Shown: positions 37,883 through 50,946, counted from the stretch's first letter. The stretch is 64,000 nucleotides of DNA from Parapontixanthobacter aurantiacus (GCF_009827635.1 NZ_WTYW01000001.1:1072001-1136000); one strand, 5' to 3'. Notes: generated from the letters alone by a model not told the origin. Numbers and translations are program-made.

Positions 37883-39832
37883 TCAGTAGACCCGCTTCTT
37901 CGGCTCGATGTAATCGATGTCGTCGGTCAGCGTGTATTCGTGAACCGGGCGGTAGTCGATCTTCACCTCCCCGCCCTTGCCGCCCCAGCCATCGAACCAG
38001 GCGGCGGTGTGCTTCATCCATTCCTTGTCGTCACGCTCCGGGAAATCTTCGTGGGCGTGAGCGCCGCGACTTTCCTTGCGGTTCTCGGCCGAGGACATGG
38101 TGACAGCCGCCTGAGCGATCAGATTGTCGAGCTCCAGCGTTTCCACGAGATCGCTGTTCCAGATCAGCGAGCGGTCAGTCACATGGATGTCGTTCATCCG
38201 CTGATAGGTCTGAGCGAGCTGGCTGACGCCCTCGGCCATCAGCTTGCTGTCGCGGAAGACGGCTGCGTGCTTCTGCATCGTCTTTTGCATGTCGCTGCGG
38301 ATCTGCGCGGTGGGCGAACCACCATTGGCATAGCGGAAATGATCGAGCCGCCCGAGAGCCATCTCCGCGCTGTCTTTCGGCAGTTCGGCCTGACTTGCGC
38401 CCGGCTTGATGAGTTCCTTCAGGCGATGCCCAGTCGCACGCCCGAACACCACGAGGTCGATGAGCGAGTTGGAGCCGAGCCGGTTCGCCCCGTGGACCGA
38501 AACGCAGGCCGCCTCGCCCACGGCGAACAGGCCCGGCACGACCGTATCGGGATTGCCGTCCTTGCCGATGGTCACGACTTCGCCATGATAATTGCAGGGA
38601 ATTCCGCCCATATTGTAGTGAACGGTCGGCGTTACCGGCAATGGTTCGCGCGTCAGGTCGACGCCTGCGAAGATCTTGCCGCTCTCGGTAATGCCGGGAA
38701 GTCGCTCTGCCAGCACCTTCGCATCGATATGGTCGAGGTGCAGGTGGATGTGGTCGCCATCCGCGCCGATGCCCCGGCCCTCGCGCATTTCCAGCGCCAT
38801 CGAGCGGGAGACCACGTCGCGGCTTGCCAGATCCTTTGCCGACGGGGCGTAGCGTTCCATGAAGCGCTCGCCTTCGGAATTGGTCAGATAACCGCCCTCG
38901 CCCCGCGCGCCCTCGGTAATGAGCACGCCGGCGCCGTAAATGCCAGTGGGATGGAACTGGACGAATTCCATGTCCTGCAGCGGCAGCCCCGCTCTCAGGA
39001 CCATGCCGCCGCCATCCCCGGTGCAGGTATGCGCGCTGGTGGCGGTGTAATAGCAACGACCATAGCCGCCCGTCGCCAGAACGACGCTCTGCGCGCGGAA
39101 ACGATGGATCGAGCCGTCATCGATGCACATCGCGATGACGCCGCGACATGCGCCGTCCTGCATGATGAGGTCGATCGCGAAATATTCGATGAAGAAATCG
39201 GCGTCGTATTTCAGACTCTGCTGGTAAAGCGCGTGCAGCATCGCATGGCCGGTCCGGTCGGCCGCAGCGCAAGTGCGCTGGACCGGCGGTCCCTCGCCCA
39301 TGTTCTGCATATGGCCGCCGAAGGGTCGCTGGTAGATCGTGCCATTGTCGTTGCGAGAGAACGGGACGCCCGCATGTTCCAGCTCATACACCGCCTGCGG
39401 TGCTTCCCGCGCGAGATATTCGATCGCATCCTGATCACCGAGCCAGTCTGCACCCTTCACCGTGTCGTACATGTGCCAGGACCAGTGGTCGGGCGTATTG
39501 TTGCCGAGGCTTGCCGCGATACCGCCTTGCGCCGCGACGGTATGGCTGCGCGTCGGAAAGACCTTGGAGATGTTCGCGGTGCGTAGACCAGCTTCCGCGC
39601 TGCCCATCGTTGCCCGAAGGCCGGAACCGCCCGCTCCGACCACGACGACGTCGTAGGTATGGTCAACGATCGGATAGGCGTTCTTGTCCGTGCCGCCCGC
39701 CGCCGGAGCCTTCTTGTCCTTCGACGTGGTCGGTGCAGTCGTAGGCGACTGATTGTCGCTTCCGACATTTCCGGTGTTCGTATTGTCCGGGCCGCCATGC
39801 GGCGGAGTATTGTCGTTCGTGCCCGAAGCCAT
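37883..39832 (-). CDS. sdhA: Succinate dehydrogenase flavoprotein subunit
   Basis: Catalytic FAD subunit of complex II, oxidising succinate to fumarate at the inner membrane. The FAD motif [20 protein letters not shown], the FAD-histidine region [16 protein letters not shown], the active-site HPTGIYGAG and the motif [11 protein letters not shown] are all present. At 649 residues it is about 45 longer than usual. The extra N-terminus (about 1-55) is a low-complexity stretch of Asn, Asp, Gly, Pro, Thr and Lys that precedes the conserved [14 protein letters not shown]. Its ATG shares one base with the sdhD stop (TGATG). No sdhB follows; the next gene is convergent. Confidence 0.96.
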   Translation of the reverse strand: MASGTNDNTPPHGGPDNTNTGNVGSDNQSPTTAPTTSKDKKAPAAGGTDKNAYPIVDHTYDVVVVGAGGSGLRATMGSAEAGLRTANISKVFPTRSHTVAAQGGIAASLGNNTPDHWSWHMYDTVKGADWLGDQDAIEYLAREAPQAVYELEHAGVPFSRNDNGTIYQRPFGGHMQNMGEGPPVQRTCAAADRTGHAMLHALYQQSLKYDADFFIEYFAIDLIMQDGACRGVIAMCIDDGSIHRFRAQSVVLATGGYGRCYYTATSAHTCTGDGGGMVLRAGLPLQDMEFVQFHPTGIYGAGVLITEGARGEGGYLTNSEGERFMERYAPSAKDLASRDVVSRSMALEMREGRGIGADGDHIHLHLDHIDAKVLAERLPGITESGKIFAGVDLTREPLPVTPTVHYNMGGIPCNYHGEVVTIGKDGNPDTVVPGLFAVGEAACVSVHGANRLGSNSLIDLVVFGRATGHRLKELIKPGASQAELPKDSAEMALGRLDHFRYANGGSPTAQIRSDMQKTMQKHAAVFRDSKLMAEGVSQLAQTYQRMNDIHVTDRSLIWNSDLVETLELDNLIAQAAVTMSSAENRKESRGAHAHEDFPERDDKEWMKHTAAWFDGWGGKGGEVKIDYRPVHEYTLTDDIDYIEPKKRVY

Positions 39833-40218
39833 CAGGAAATTCCTCCAAGCGCGATGCGCGCAATTGAAACCACGCCGAAGACGGCGCCGCCGATCGTCGC
39901 GATATTGAGCAGCGCGATGCAGGCGAACTTGTTGCCGGGCGTATGGACGTAGTCCTCGATCAGGACCTGAAGACCGAGCCGGGCATGCCAGAACGTGTTG
40001 ATGCAGATGAGCGCCAGCGCAGTTGCGGGAAGCGTTTGCGAGGCCCAGCCGGCAACGGTCGCGTAGCTGTAGTCTGGCAACAGTGCGAGCCCGACCGCGA
40101 GGAACAGGACGAGTATGAGATTGCCGACCGCCGTGAACCGTTGCACCATCCAGTGATGCGCGCCTTCATGGGCAGAGCCGAGCCCGCGAACCCGGCCGAC
40201 CGATGTACCTTTATCCAT
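39832..40218 (-). CDS. sdhD: Succinate dehydrogenase membrane anchor subunit
   Basis: Small membrane anchor of complex II, 128 residues from the ATG at 40218. It has three membrane helices (about 30-50, 60-80, 100-122) and the family motif [17 protein letters not shown], whose histidine and tyrosine contribute to heme b and quinone binding. The N-terminal [20 protein letters not shown] is typical of alphaproteobacterial SdhD. A GTG at 40227, directly after the sdhC stop, would add three residues. It is co-translated with sdhA through a one-base overlap. Confidence 0.93.
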   Translation of the reverse strand: MDKGTSVGRVRGLGSAHEGAHHWMVQRFTAVGNLILVLFLAVGLALLPDYSYATVAGWASQTLPATALALICINTFWHARLGLQVLIEDYVHTPGNKFACIALLNIATIGGAVFGVVSIARIALGGIS

Positions 40219-40227
40219 TCCTACCAC

Positions 40228-40608
40228 TCACTTCAGAAAGATGACCGCCCAGAACACAACGGTCAGGACGACGCCGAGCACTGGCGCTACGATCGCCCAC
40301 GTCTTGTTCGTATCGAGTTCGTAACCCGCACCGATGTCGAGCACGAAATGGCGCAGACCGCTCATCATGTGGGAAAAGAACGCCCAGCTAAGACCAATCA
40401 GCACGATGATGCCTATGGGCGACCCCATGATGGCGGCGAAAGTCTCGTAAGCTTCCGGTCCGCTCGCCATCGCGCCGAGCCACCAGAGGAACACGCCGAG
40501 CCCAACAAGCGCCAGGCTGTCGCCGGTCACCCGGTGCAGGATCGAGGTCAGCATGTGCGGCCCCCACTTCCAGATGCCAAGATGGGGTGACAGGGGCCTG
40601 TTGCTCAT
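40228..40608 (-). CDS. sdhC: Succinate dehydrogenase cytochrome b556 subunit
   Basis: Larger heme-b membrane anchor of complex II, 126 residues. The signature NRPLSPHLGIWKWGPHMLTS with HRVTG follows the start. Three membrane helices are present, and the heme ligand histidine lies in SGLRHFVLDIG (about residue 88). First gene of the sdhC-sdhD-sdhA operon; its promoter must lie in the 111-base divergent gap 40609-40719, where I saw no clear consensus. Identification is secure. Confidence 0.94.
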   Translation of the reverse strand: MSNRPLSPHLGIWKWGPHMLTSILHRVTGDSLALVGLGVFLWWLGAMASGPEAYETFAAIMGSPIGIIVLIGLSWAFFSHMMSGLRHFVLDIGAGYELDTNKTWAIVAPVLGVVLTVVFWAVIFLK

Positions 40609-40719
40609 AATTCTCGATCGTTCCGGTTACGCGTTTCGTGCGCCTTACTTAGACGAACCGACCCGTCAATCAAGGCGCGTCGCTCGACATGGCTTGCAAA
40701 GTTTCGGATAGCGCGTTGC

Positions 40720-41430
40720 ATGACTTGCATCCTTCTTACCGGATCGAGTCGCGGCATCGGTGCCGCGGCCCGCTCCCTCCTTCAATCGCGCGGCGCCACC
40801 GTCATCGGTCATGCGAGCGCCGCGCATGATGCGGAAACGATCGGCGGCGATCTGTCGGATTATGCCGCTCCTACCGCCATCTGGGGCGAGGCGCTCGAAC
40901 GGGCCGGGGGCGAAATCGAAGTGCTGGTGAACAATGCCGGCCTGTTCGATCCCAATCCGATCGATGCGAGCGATGCCGCCTGGCTCGAGAAGTGGCAGCA
41001 GACGTTGAGCATCAATCTGAGTGCGGCGGCCCAGTTGTGCCGAATGGCTGTGCTGCATTGGCAGGAAAGGGGCGTCGGCGGAAGGATCGTCCACGTCGCA
41101 AGCCGCGCCGGTCATCGCGGCGACTCGCCGGCACATTGGCATTATGCTGCGGCGAAGGGCGGAATGCTCGCGCTGCACAAGACCATTGCCCGCGCTTATG
41201 CCGGGCAAGGCATTCTGAGCTACGCGATCGCACCGGGCTTCGTCGATACGGCGATGGCGGGCGACTATCTCGAAAGTCGCGGCGGTCCGGGCCTGCTTGC
41301 GGACATCCCGCTCGGCCGGGTGGCGCAGCCGGAGGAAATCGCGAACATGATCGCCTATTGCGCGCTCGATGCGCCGGCCAGCATGACCGGCGCGACGCTC
41401 GACGCCAATGGGGCGAGCTATGTCCGCTAG
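40720..41430 (+). CDS. SDR family oxidoreductase
   Basis: A 236-residue classical short-chain dehydrogenase/reductase. TGSSRGIGAAA binds the cofactor near residue 8, VLVNNAGLFD gives the NNAG motif, and the active site is Ser in HVASRAG with YAAAK (about 142-146). The C-terminal GFVDTAMAGDYL and ASMTGATLDANG resemble 3-oxoacyl reductase-like SDRs, but with no fatty-acid genes adjacent the substrate is open. It is the first of four genes whose ends overlap: the metallo-beta-lactamase start lies 11 bases inside its 3' end. Confidence 0.9.
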   Translation: MTCILLTGSSRGIGAAARSLLQSRGATVIGHASAAHDAETIGGDLSDYAAPTAIWGEALERAGGEIEVLVNNAGLFDPNPIDASDAAWLEKWQQTLSINLSAAAQLCRMAVLHWQERGVGGRIVHVASRAGHRGDSPAHWHYAAAKGGMLALHKTIARAYAGQGILSYAIAPGFVDTAMAGDYLESRGGPGLLADIPLGRVAQPEEIANMIAYCALDAPASMTGATLDANGASYVR

Positions 41431-42343
41431 AGCGACCACCATCCTAGCGAGCTTCATGCTGGGGAGTTGTGCGATGCCCCATCCACCAGTCCCGCCACAG
41501 GCTGAGACCCATCTCGGCCGTACGACGGGGCAGCAGGGTTGGGCCGCAGCTTGCCGAGACTCGGACGAATGGGACAAGCCGGGACCGCCCTTTCGTATCT
41601 ACGGTCAATCCTATTACGTCGGCACCTGCGGTATTTCGGCGATCCTGATCGCGAGCGAGACCGGGCATACGCTGATCGACACCGGCACTGATGCGGGAGC
41701 CCGGATCGTGCTTGATAACATCCGCGCATTGGGCTTCGAACCTGAAGATGTAACGACGATTCTGATGAGCCATGAGCATTTCGACCATGTCGGCGGAATG
41801 GCGCGCATACAGGCTGCGACAAGCGCAACGATCCTGGCAAGCGCCGAAGCCGCCGAAGTTCTGCGCAGGGGGCTGCCCTCGGAAAACGATCCGCAAGCCG
41901 GGTCGAATCATCCGCCCTTCCCACCCGTGACCGGCGCGATCGAAATCGTCGACGAAGGCCCGCTCTCGCTGTCGTCGCGAACCGTTCATGCGGTGCCGAC
42001 CCCCGGCCATACGCGCGGTGCGATGAGTTGGGCTTGGCGGGAATGCGAAGGCGAGGCCTGCGAAACGCTCGTTTACATCGACAGCATGAACCCTATCTCG
42101 GACAACGTGTTCCGCTTCTCCGACAACCCGGAACTGGTCGCTGCCTTTGTGGAAGCGATCGAAAAGATCGGGTCGATGCGATGCGGCATCGCCCTCGCCC
42201 CGCATCCGGCCGCCGCAAACTTGCGCCCGCGATTAATGGGTAAAGCTGCGCTCATCGATAGCGCCGGATGTCGCCGCTATGCCGAAACGGCGAACGAACG
42301 TCTGACCGAGCGGCTTACCAGAGAGGCACGGGATGGCGGATAG
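41420..42343 (+). CDS. Subclass B3 metallo-beta-lactamase
   Basis: A 307-residue zinc hydrolase of the B3 beta-lactamase group. All ligands are visible: H118-E-H120-F-D122-H123 (HxHxDH), H197 in TPGHTRG and H262 in APHPAA. No cysteine sits at the class B1 position, and GMARIQAATSATILAS with DSMNPISDNVFRF fits B3. A short signal peptide with a lipobox-like LGSC (Cys near 17) suggests membrane anchoring. It would hydrolyse penicillins, cephalosporins and carbapenems in the periplasm, although many environmental B3 homologues have weak or other activities. The ATG 41420 is preferred over 41408. It is coupled to the SDR and to prmA. Confidence 0.88.
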   Translation: MSARATTILASFMLGSCAMPHPPVPPQAETHLGRTTGQQGWAAACRDSDEWDKPGPPFRIYGQSYYVGTCGISAILIASETGHTLIDTGTDAGARIVLDNIRALGFEPEDVTTILMSHEHFDHVGGMARIQAATSATILASAEAAEVLRRGLPSENDPQAGSNHPPFPPVTGAIEIVDEGPLSLSSRTVHAVPTPGHTRGAMSWAWRECEGEACETLVYIDSMNPISDNVFRFSDNPELVAAFVEAIEKIGSMRCGIALAPHPAAANLRPRLMGKAALIDSAGCRRYAETANERLTERLTREARDGG

Positions 42344-43238
42344 CTGGAAAGTCGCAGGGCAAGCGGGCAAGCGCGACGTACAGGCCGCGCTTCTCGCGCA
42401 TGATGCTATCGACGACTGGGATGGCGAGATCGTCGTGCTGGGCCGGGAAATCGCGGAGGACCGTCCGAACGACTGGGTGCTCGAAGCCTATCTTTCGCGC
42501 AGGCCGACTAAGCGTGATCTCACCGATATAGCCTCGCTATTCACTGCCGATCCCCCGGATTTCAGCGTCGAAAAACTGCCGGAGGAAGACTGGCTGACCC
42601 TGAGCCAGGGCGGCGTGCAGCCGGTAACTGCCGGCCGGTTCTACGTTCACACGCCCGACTATCCGCCTGCCGATGACGGCGAACTCATCGATCTCGTCGT
42701 TCCGGCGAGCCAGGCATTCGGCACGGGAAGCCACGCGACGACCGCCGGTTGCCTCGCCATGCTGTCGGAGATGCGGCGGACCGGCGTTTTGGCGCGCAAC
42801 ATCGTAGATGTCGGCAGCGGGACCGGACTGCTGGCTTTCGCAGCACGCGCGCTTTGGCCGCGCGCCTATCTCACGGCGAGCGACATCGACGAAGTCTGTC
42901 GGGGAGTGATGATCAACAATGCCCGGCTCAACGAAGTGCCCATCGGCCCGTCGCGCGGGCAACTGACCGTCGTGATCGCAGCGGGTATGGAGGATCCACT
43001 GATCGAAGTGCGCGGCCCATATGACCTGCTAATTGCGAACATTCTGGCGCAACCCCTCGTCGCCCTAGCGGACGATTTTGCCGCCAACATCGCGCCGGGA
43101 GGCAATGTGCTGCTTGCAGGTCTGCTCGAAGAACAGGAAGCGACGGTGCGAGCCGCCTATCGCCGGGCCGGGTTCCGGCTTGCACGGCGTCTCGTAAAGG
43201 GAGATTGGGCAATTCTATGGCTGCGAAAGCGGAGATAA
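42333..43238 (+). CDS. prmA: Ribosomal protein L11 methyltransferase
   Basis: SAM-dependent enzyme that trimethylates ribosomal protein L11. The 301 residues end in the PrmA catalytic domain: AFGTGSHATTAGCLAML, the SAM loop VDVGSGTGLLAFAARAL, and ILAQPLVALADDFAANIAPG where other methyltransferases have the NPPY-like turn. The N-terminal substrate-binding part is more divergent than in enterobacteria, as usual in alphaproteobacteria. It overlaps the beta-lactamase gene by 11 bases and the next gene by 22, so the four genes are probably on one transcript. Confidence 0.92.
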   Translation: MADSWKVAGQAGKRDVQAALLAHDAIDDWDGEIVVLGREIAEDRPNDWVLEAYLSRRPTKRDLTDIASLFTADPPDFSVEKLPEEDWLTLSQGGVQPVTAGRFYVHTPDYPPADDGELIDLVVPASQAFGTGSHATTAGCLAMLSEMRRTGVLARNIVDVGSGTGLLAFAARALWPRAYLTASDIDEVCRGVMINNARLNEVPIGPSRGQLTVVIAAGMEDPLIEVRGPYDLLIANILAQPLVALADDFAANIAPGGNVLLAGLLEEQEATVRAAYRRAGFRLARRLVKGDWAILWLRKRR

Positions 43239-43960
43239 GGCAGCGGCACGACGGCCGCATTTCACGCGCAGCCGTGTGGACGAAGCGGGCGCTTCTCGGC
43301 CTTGCCTTGCTGGTCGGACTCTACTTCCTGACGGCTTGGGTCGGCAGTTCTATTCCGCGCAATCCCGGGTGGACTGAACCCGAGGACGGCATCACCATCC
43401 TCGTCGAGACGAACGGAGTGCATACCGGCATCGTCATGCCGATCGTCAGCGAGGTCAACGACTGGGGGGAGTTTTTCCCGTCCGCGAGGCAACCGACCCC
43501 ATCGGGCGAATTACCAACCCACATCGCGGTCGGTTGGGGAGAGCGCGACGTCTTTCTCAACGTCGCCACATGGGGCGATCTCGATCTGCTCAGGGCCTTG
43601 CGCGTCGTGACGATCGGTGGCGATACGCTTTTGCGGGTGTCACACTATGTTCGGCCGGCGCCCGGCGAAAACCACCGGCCGTTGCGGTTGCGGCCATGGG
43701 AATATGAGCGGCTCGTCGCGGCAGTCGAAGCATCCCTGCCCCCAACGACCGACCCGGCAATGCGCAGGAGTTACGCGAGCTACCAGCCCGGCGACATCCA
43801 CTTCGACGCTCTTGGTCGATACAACCCGATCAGCACCTGCAACAGCTGGACCGGCAATGTCCTTGCCGCCGCCGGCGTCGAGATGGGCTGGTGGACGCCA
43901 TTTTCCGGCAGCGTCATGAAATGGGTGCCCTCCCCCGCGGAAAGAAACGAAGCGCCTTGA
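43217..43960 (+). CDS. DUF2459 / TIGR02117 family membrane-anchored protein
   Basis: A 247-residue protein of the TIGR02117 (DUF2459) family, whose function is unknown. One membrane helix near the N-terminus (ALLGLALLVGLYFLTAWVG) anchors a periplasmic domain containing family segments GVHTGIVMPI, HIAVGWGERDVFLN, LRVSHYVRPAPGENHRPLRL and YNPISTCNSWTGNVLAAAGV. The conserved His and Cys (NGVHTG, STCNSW) look like catalytic residues, and members have been compared to urease-accessory or cysteine-peptidase folds. ATG 43217 is chosen; a TTG at 43205 would add four residues. It is the last gene of the four-gene overlap group and converges on ligA across 15 bases. Confidence 0.85.
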   Translation: MAAKAEIRQRHDGRISRAAVWTKRALLGLALLVGLYFLTAWVGSSIPRNPGWTEPEDGITILVETNGVHTGIVMPIVSEVNDWGEFFPSARQPTPSGELPTHIAVGWGERDVFLNVATWGDLDLLRALRVVTIGGDTLLRVSHYVRPAPGENHRPLRLRPWEYERLVAAVEASLPPTTDPAMRRSYASYQPGDIHFDALGRYNPISTCNSWTGNVLAAAGVEMGWWTPFSGSVMKWVPSPAERNEAP

Positions 43961-43975
43961 ACCTCCGCAAATTGC

Positions 43976-47709
<3,734 letters not shown>

Positions 47710-47727
47710 CGTCGCGAGGGTGGTTAG

Positions 47728-47745
47728 CGCAAGCGATCGTTTGCG
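47728..47745. repeat. Near-palindrome between capA and recN
   Basis: CGCAAGCGATCGTTTGCG is an 18-base palindrome with one imperfect pair in each arm. It lies in the 45-base gap between the capA stop (47755) and the recN start (47709), about 18 bases upstream of recN. It could form a hairpin in the transcript or serve as a protein-binding site. There is no U-run. Confidence 0.4.
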
Positions 47746-47754
47746 TCACGGGTT

Positions 47755-49872
47755 TCATCGCATCGGTTGTTCCAACGGTTCGACGGCAATGCGCGGAGGG
47801 CTTGCAGCAACACGCGTCCCTGTGCGCCGGTGGGTCCACAACCATGCTTTCGCCGGATCGGTTTGCGCTGCGTCCTCAGGCCATTCGATAAGCGCAAAGT
47901 CATCGATCAGCATGCTGGTGGAGGCGTTTGTGCGATCGTCATAGGTTATTCGCAGGATCGGGCGAAATGCGCGCGCTGCTCCTGCAACGTTGATGTTCTC
48001 GTGCGAGAGAGGATCGACGGGGCGGGTAAAATCGAGCGAAATTTCCTGCCAGTCCTCGCTCCCGGAAACGCTCGTTCCGGCAACCTTTTCGCCTTCGTGA
48101 GAGCGCGAAGCGGCTTGGCCCTCCAGCGGTCGATCTTTTACAAACAATTCGACCGAGGCATCGTGCGGGATACGCACGCGCGCCTTCAGAGTGAACTCGG
48201 TCGCGTAGATGTCGCGCACATAGGATTGCGAAAAGAGATAGAAAGGCTTTGCGGCATCCTCCGGCAGGACGGCGAGCACGCCTTCGCCAGCGGAAGATCG
48301 GCGAAAGTCCAGCCCCGCATTGTAGCTGCGCCAGTATCGGTCGCGCGCTTCGCCGAAATTGGTATTTTCGAAATCGCCGCGCGGAACGATATTGCGACCA
48401 TTGCGGTGCGCCGGTCCGATGCAGGCCGCTTGCAAACGCAGCCCGGTCGATGGGTCGTCGATGCATGGCACTTTTGCTTCTCCCCGGGTCGAGCGCCAAA
48501 CCACCGCATGACCGCCGGATTGCATCAAGCGCGTCCCCATTTCCGCCGACAGCCAGTAAAGGCGCTTCAGGCTAGCCTGCCGCATCCCTCCCGTCGCAGG
48601 AACCGGGCGATAGTCGAGAATGTTGATTGGAACGGCCTCGGCCCGCAGAAACTTGCCCTTCTCCAGCCAGACCTTCAGCGCAAAACTGTTGTGGGTGTGC
48701 GGGTGGTCCTGATCGAACATGAAATTGCCGAGCGAATGAGCGATCAGGCCGCCGCGATAAAGCTCCAGGCCATGCGTCACATGCGGATGATGGCCGATGA
48801 CGAGCGGCGCGCCTTTCTCGATCGCCAGACGATAGCGGGGCAGCGACATTGCCGATGGACGGTCGCTATATTCGAGATTACCGTGAAACTGCATGATCGG
48901 GATATGGCCGGCCTTACGCTCGCGGCGGGTCACGCGTTCGACGACGCTCGACTGCCCCCAGGCCGCGCCGGCCTTGCTCTCGGTGGCAGTCTGGTTGGGT
49001 TCCCACGTACCACGCCAGCCGACGAAGCCATAGATCGCGACGGTGCGCCCGCCTGCCGGAAGGATGCTTGCCGCCTCGGCCTGTTCGATGTCCATCCCCG
49101 CCCCTGAAAAGGCGACGCCCGCACTGTCGAGCGCTTCGATGGTCGTGGCCAGACCTGCCGCGCGGTAATCCGCCGTGTGGTTGTTGCCCAGTGAGACGTG
49201 ATCGATCCCTGCGCGAGCGAAAGCGTGTACGGCTTCGGGCGGGGTAAAGAACAGGTACTTCTTTGGCGCGGGCGGGCCGGGCTCGGACGCGGCGACGACC
49301 GATTCCAGATTGATGGAGGTGATGTCACTCTCCGACCAATACGGCTTGATCGCGGCGAGCAGGCCATCGAGATCCTGGGCTAGCGTTTCCCGGTTCAGCA
49401 CCTGCAGCCCATCGCTGCGCGATGCGAAGTAACGGCGTCCCGCCATGCTGTCTCCGCCGAAAAACAGCTCGATACGATCCTTCTTGCGCGCCACGAGTTC
49501 GATCGCCGGGACGGACAGGCATTTGCAGTGGGGATCGATCAGTTCGGCGTGACCGAAGGTCTGCACCATGTCGAAGATCGCATCGCCTTCGATTGTTACC
49601 GTATAGTACGGTGAAGGAGGCAGATCGACGGAGTATCTGCCAGCACTGTCGAGCACCGCCGCCACATCGTTGATGCTGACGGCGATCCCCTCGTCGAATT
49701 TGAGTTTGTCCCGGCGCCCGTCCAACAGGCCGGCGAGCCGTATCTCGCCCTCCCTGACCGCACCACCGACCAGCCTTTCGGAAGGCTGTGCGGATGCCGG
49801 GGCGATCATGACGACCAGCGCGATCAACGCGCACACGACCATGCGCAGCAGGAAGACGCCCCGTTCTCTCAT
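47755..49872 (-). CDS. Large CapA-family (poly-gamma-glutamate/capsule type) metallophosphatase-like protein
   Basis: A 705-residue secreted or anchored protein. Signal peptide (MVVCALIALVVMIAPASAQP, from residue 11), then a small beta-rich domain (about 35-130). The CapA domain follows (about 135-410): FFGGDSMAGRRYF, INLESVVA, SLGNNHTADY and GHHPHVTHGLELYRGGLIAH, the metal-binding motifs of this metallophosphoesterase-like fold. The last 200 residues form a beta-sandwich-like, carbohydrate-binding-type domain. The best-known members help make poly-gamma-glutamate, but there are no capB/capC genes here, so the substrate is unknown. It lies between bamD and recN, where most alphaproteobacteria have nothing. 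Confidence 0.85.
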   Translation of the reverse strand: MRERGVFLLRMVVCALIALVVMIAPASAQPSERLVGGAVREGEIRLAGLLDGRRDKLKFDEGIAVSINDVAAVLDSAGRYSVDLPPSPYYTVTIEGDAIFDMVQTFGHAELIDPHCKCLSVPAIELVARKKDRIELFFGGDSMAGRRYFASRSDGLQVLNRETLAQDLDGLLAAIKPYWSESDITSINLESVVAASEPGPPAPKKYLFFTPPEAVHAFARAGIDHVSLGNNHTADYRAAGLATTIEALDSAGVAFSGAGMDIEQAEAASILPAGGRTVAIYGFVGWRGTWEPNQTATESKAGAAWGQSSVVERVTRRERKAGHIPIMQFHGNLEYSDRPSAMSLPRYRLAIEKGAPLVIGHHPHVTHGLELYRGGLIAHSLGNFMFDQDHPHTHNSFALKVWLEKGKFLRAEAVPINILDYRPVPATGGMRQASLKRLYWLSAEMGTRLMQSGGHAVVWRSTRGEAKVPCIDDPSTGLRLQAACIGPAHRNGRNIVPRGDFENTNFGEARDRYWRSYNAGLDFRRSSAGEGVLAVLPEDAAKPFYLFSQSYVRDIYATEFTLKARVRIPHDASVELFVKDRPLEGQAASRSHEGEKVAGTSVSGSEDWQEISLDFTRPVDPLSHENINVAGAARAFRPILRITYDDRTNASTSMLIDDFALIEWPEDAAQTDPAKAWLWTHRRTGTRVAASPPRIAVEPLEQPMR

Positions 49873-49958
49873 CCCGCCGCCATACAGCGGGATGGTTAAG
49901 GAATGTTAAGTATGCGCTGACCCGTAAAGACAGGGACAGAAAGATCGCCTGTTTCTTA

Positions 49959-50771
49959 TCAGCTGACGACTACGTTCGCGGCGTGATCCTCGATCAGCTC
50001 GTAAGCCTTTTCATACCAGTCGCTGCCGGGATAGTTCGCTCCCAGAACGGCCGCATATTTCTTCGCCTCGACCGGAACGCCCAAAGCGAGACTGCTCTCG
50101 GTCAAGCGATAAAGCGCCTCCGGCGTGTGGCTCGTCGTCTGGAATTCGTCGATCACGTTCTGGAAGCGGATTTGCGCTGCAAGCCAGCGACCCGACCGCT
50201 GATAGAATCGTCCGATCTCCATCTCCTTCCCCGCCAGGTGATCCTCGACCAGATCGATCTTGAGGCTCGCATCGGCGGCATAGGACGTGTTGGGGAAACG
50301 GCGCACGACTTCGCGCAAGGCAGCCTGCGCCTGCTCGGTTATCTTCTGATCCCGCTGCACGTCGCTGATCTGTTCGTAATAGCTCAGTGCGATCAGGTAA
50401 TAGGCGTATGGTGCGTCCTTGTTACCCGGATGGATCGAGAGGAACCGCTGCGCGCTGGCAATCGCCTTGTTGTAATCGCGCGCGACGTAATAGCTGAAGG
50501 CGCTCATCAACTGTGCCCGGCGCGCCCAAGGCGAATAGGGATGCTGCCGTTCGACCTCGTCGAACAGGGCGGCGGCGACAGTCGGATTACCGCGATCGAG
50601 GCGGCTCTTGGCTTCCGTGTAAAGCGTTTCGACATCACGCGCGACATATGCGGTGTCGTTCGGACCGTCCGACGTCGTGGCGCAGGCCGACAGAGCAAGC
50701 GCCGCACCGGCTGCGAGGAAAGCGAAGCGCGCCTTGCGCGGCGAAGCAGAGGGAAGCGAATGAGCGATCAT
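49959..50771 (-). CDS. bamD: Outer membrane protein assembly factor BamD
   Basis: Essential lipoprotein of the BAM complex, which folds beta-barrel proteins into the outer membrane. The 270 residues begin with a signal peptide and lipobox LSAC (Cys near 29). TPR-like helices follow: LYTEAKSRLDRGNPTVAAAL, QHPYSPWARRAQLMSAF, KAIASAQRFLSIHPGN and the conserved YYEQISDVQRDQ. The start at 50771 precedes a plausible signal peptide and fits family length. Downstream, capA begins 86 bases away; that gap contains two TTAA motifs (49896-49909). Confidence 0.95.
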   Translation of the reverse strand: MIAHSLPSASPRKARFAFLAAGAALALSACATTSDGPNDTAYVARDVETLYTEAKSRLDRGNPTVAAALFDEVERQHPYSPWARRAQLMSAFSYYVARDYNKAIASAQRFLSIHPGNKDAPYAYYLIALSYYEQISDVQRDQKITEQAQAALREVVRRFPNTSYAADASLKIDLVEDHLAGKEMEIGRFYQRSGRWLAAQIRFQNVIDEFQTTSHTPEALYRLTESSLALGVPVEAKKYAAVLGANYPGSDWYEKAYELIEDHAANVVVS

Positions 50772-50946
50772 GGAAGCGCGCTATAGCCATCACGATACTG
50801 AACGCCAAGTGAAAGACGGGGCGCTGCGGCAGACCCGTCCGGACTTATCCGATATTCGCCTTGCGGTGCCCATCACTTCCCCATCTCGGAACAAATGGAA
50901 GGGCTGCCGCCTTGATCACATGCGAGGGAAAAACAAGGACTTACCT

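Noticed and set aside
37940-39586. 548-codon plus-strand open frame opposite sdhA
   Set aside because: It is the antisense shadow of a clearly conserved gene in GC-rich DNA, has no recognisable protein family, and has no ribosome binding site.
41420-42343. Control of the beta-lactamase by the BlaI/M56 pair
   Set aside because: The B3 gene lies 5 kb away in a separate overlapping cluster, has no operator of the 36.4-kb type before it, and the M56 protein lacks a penicillin-sensor domain.
47710-47754. LexA box upstream of recN
   Set aside because: recN is often SOS-controlled, but GTTC repeats with seven-base spacing are absent here; the closest (GTTCCAACGGTTC at the capA end) has a five-base spacer.
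49896-49909. TTAA-N6-TTAA upstream of capA as a CtrA site
   Set aside because: Six-base rather than seven-base spacing and no TTAACCAT half-site; too weak to list as regulatory.
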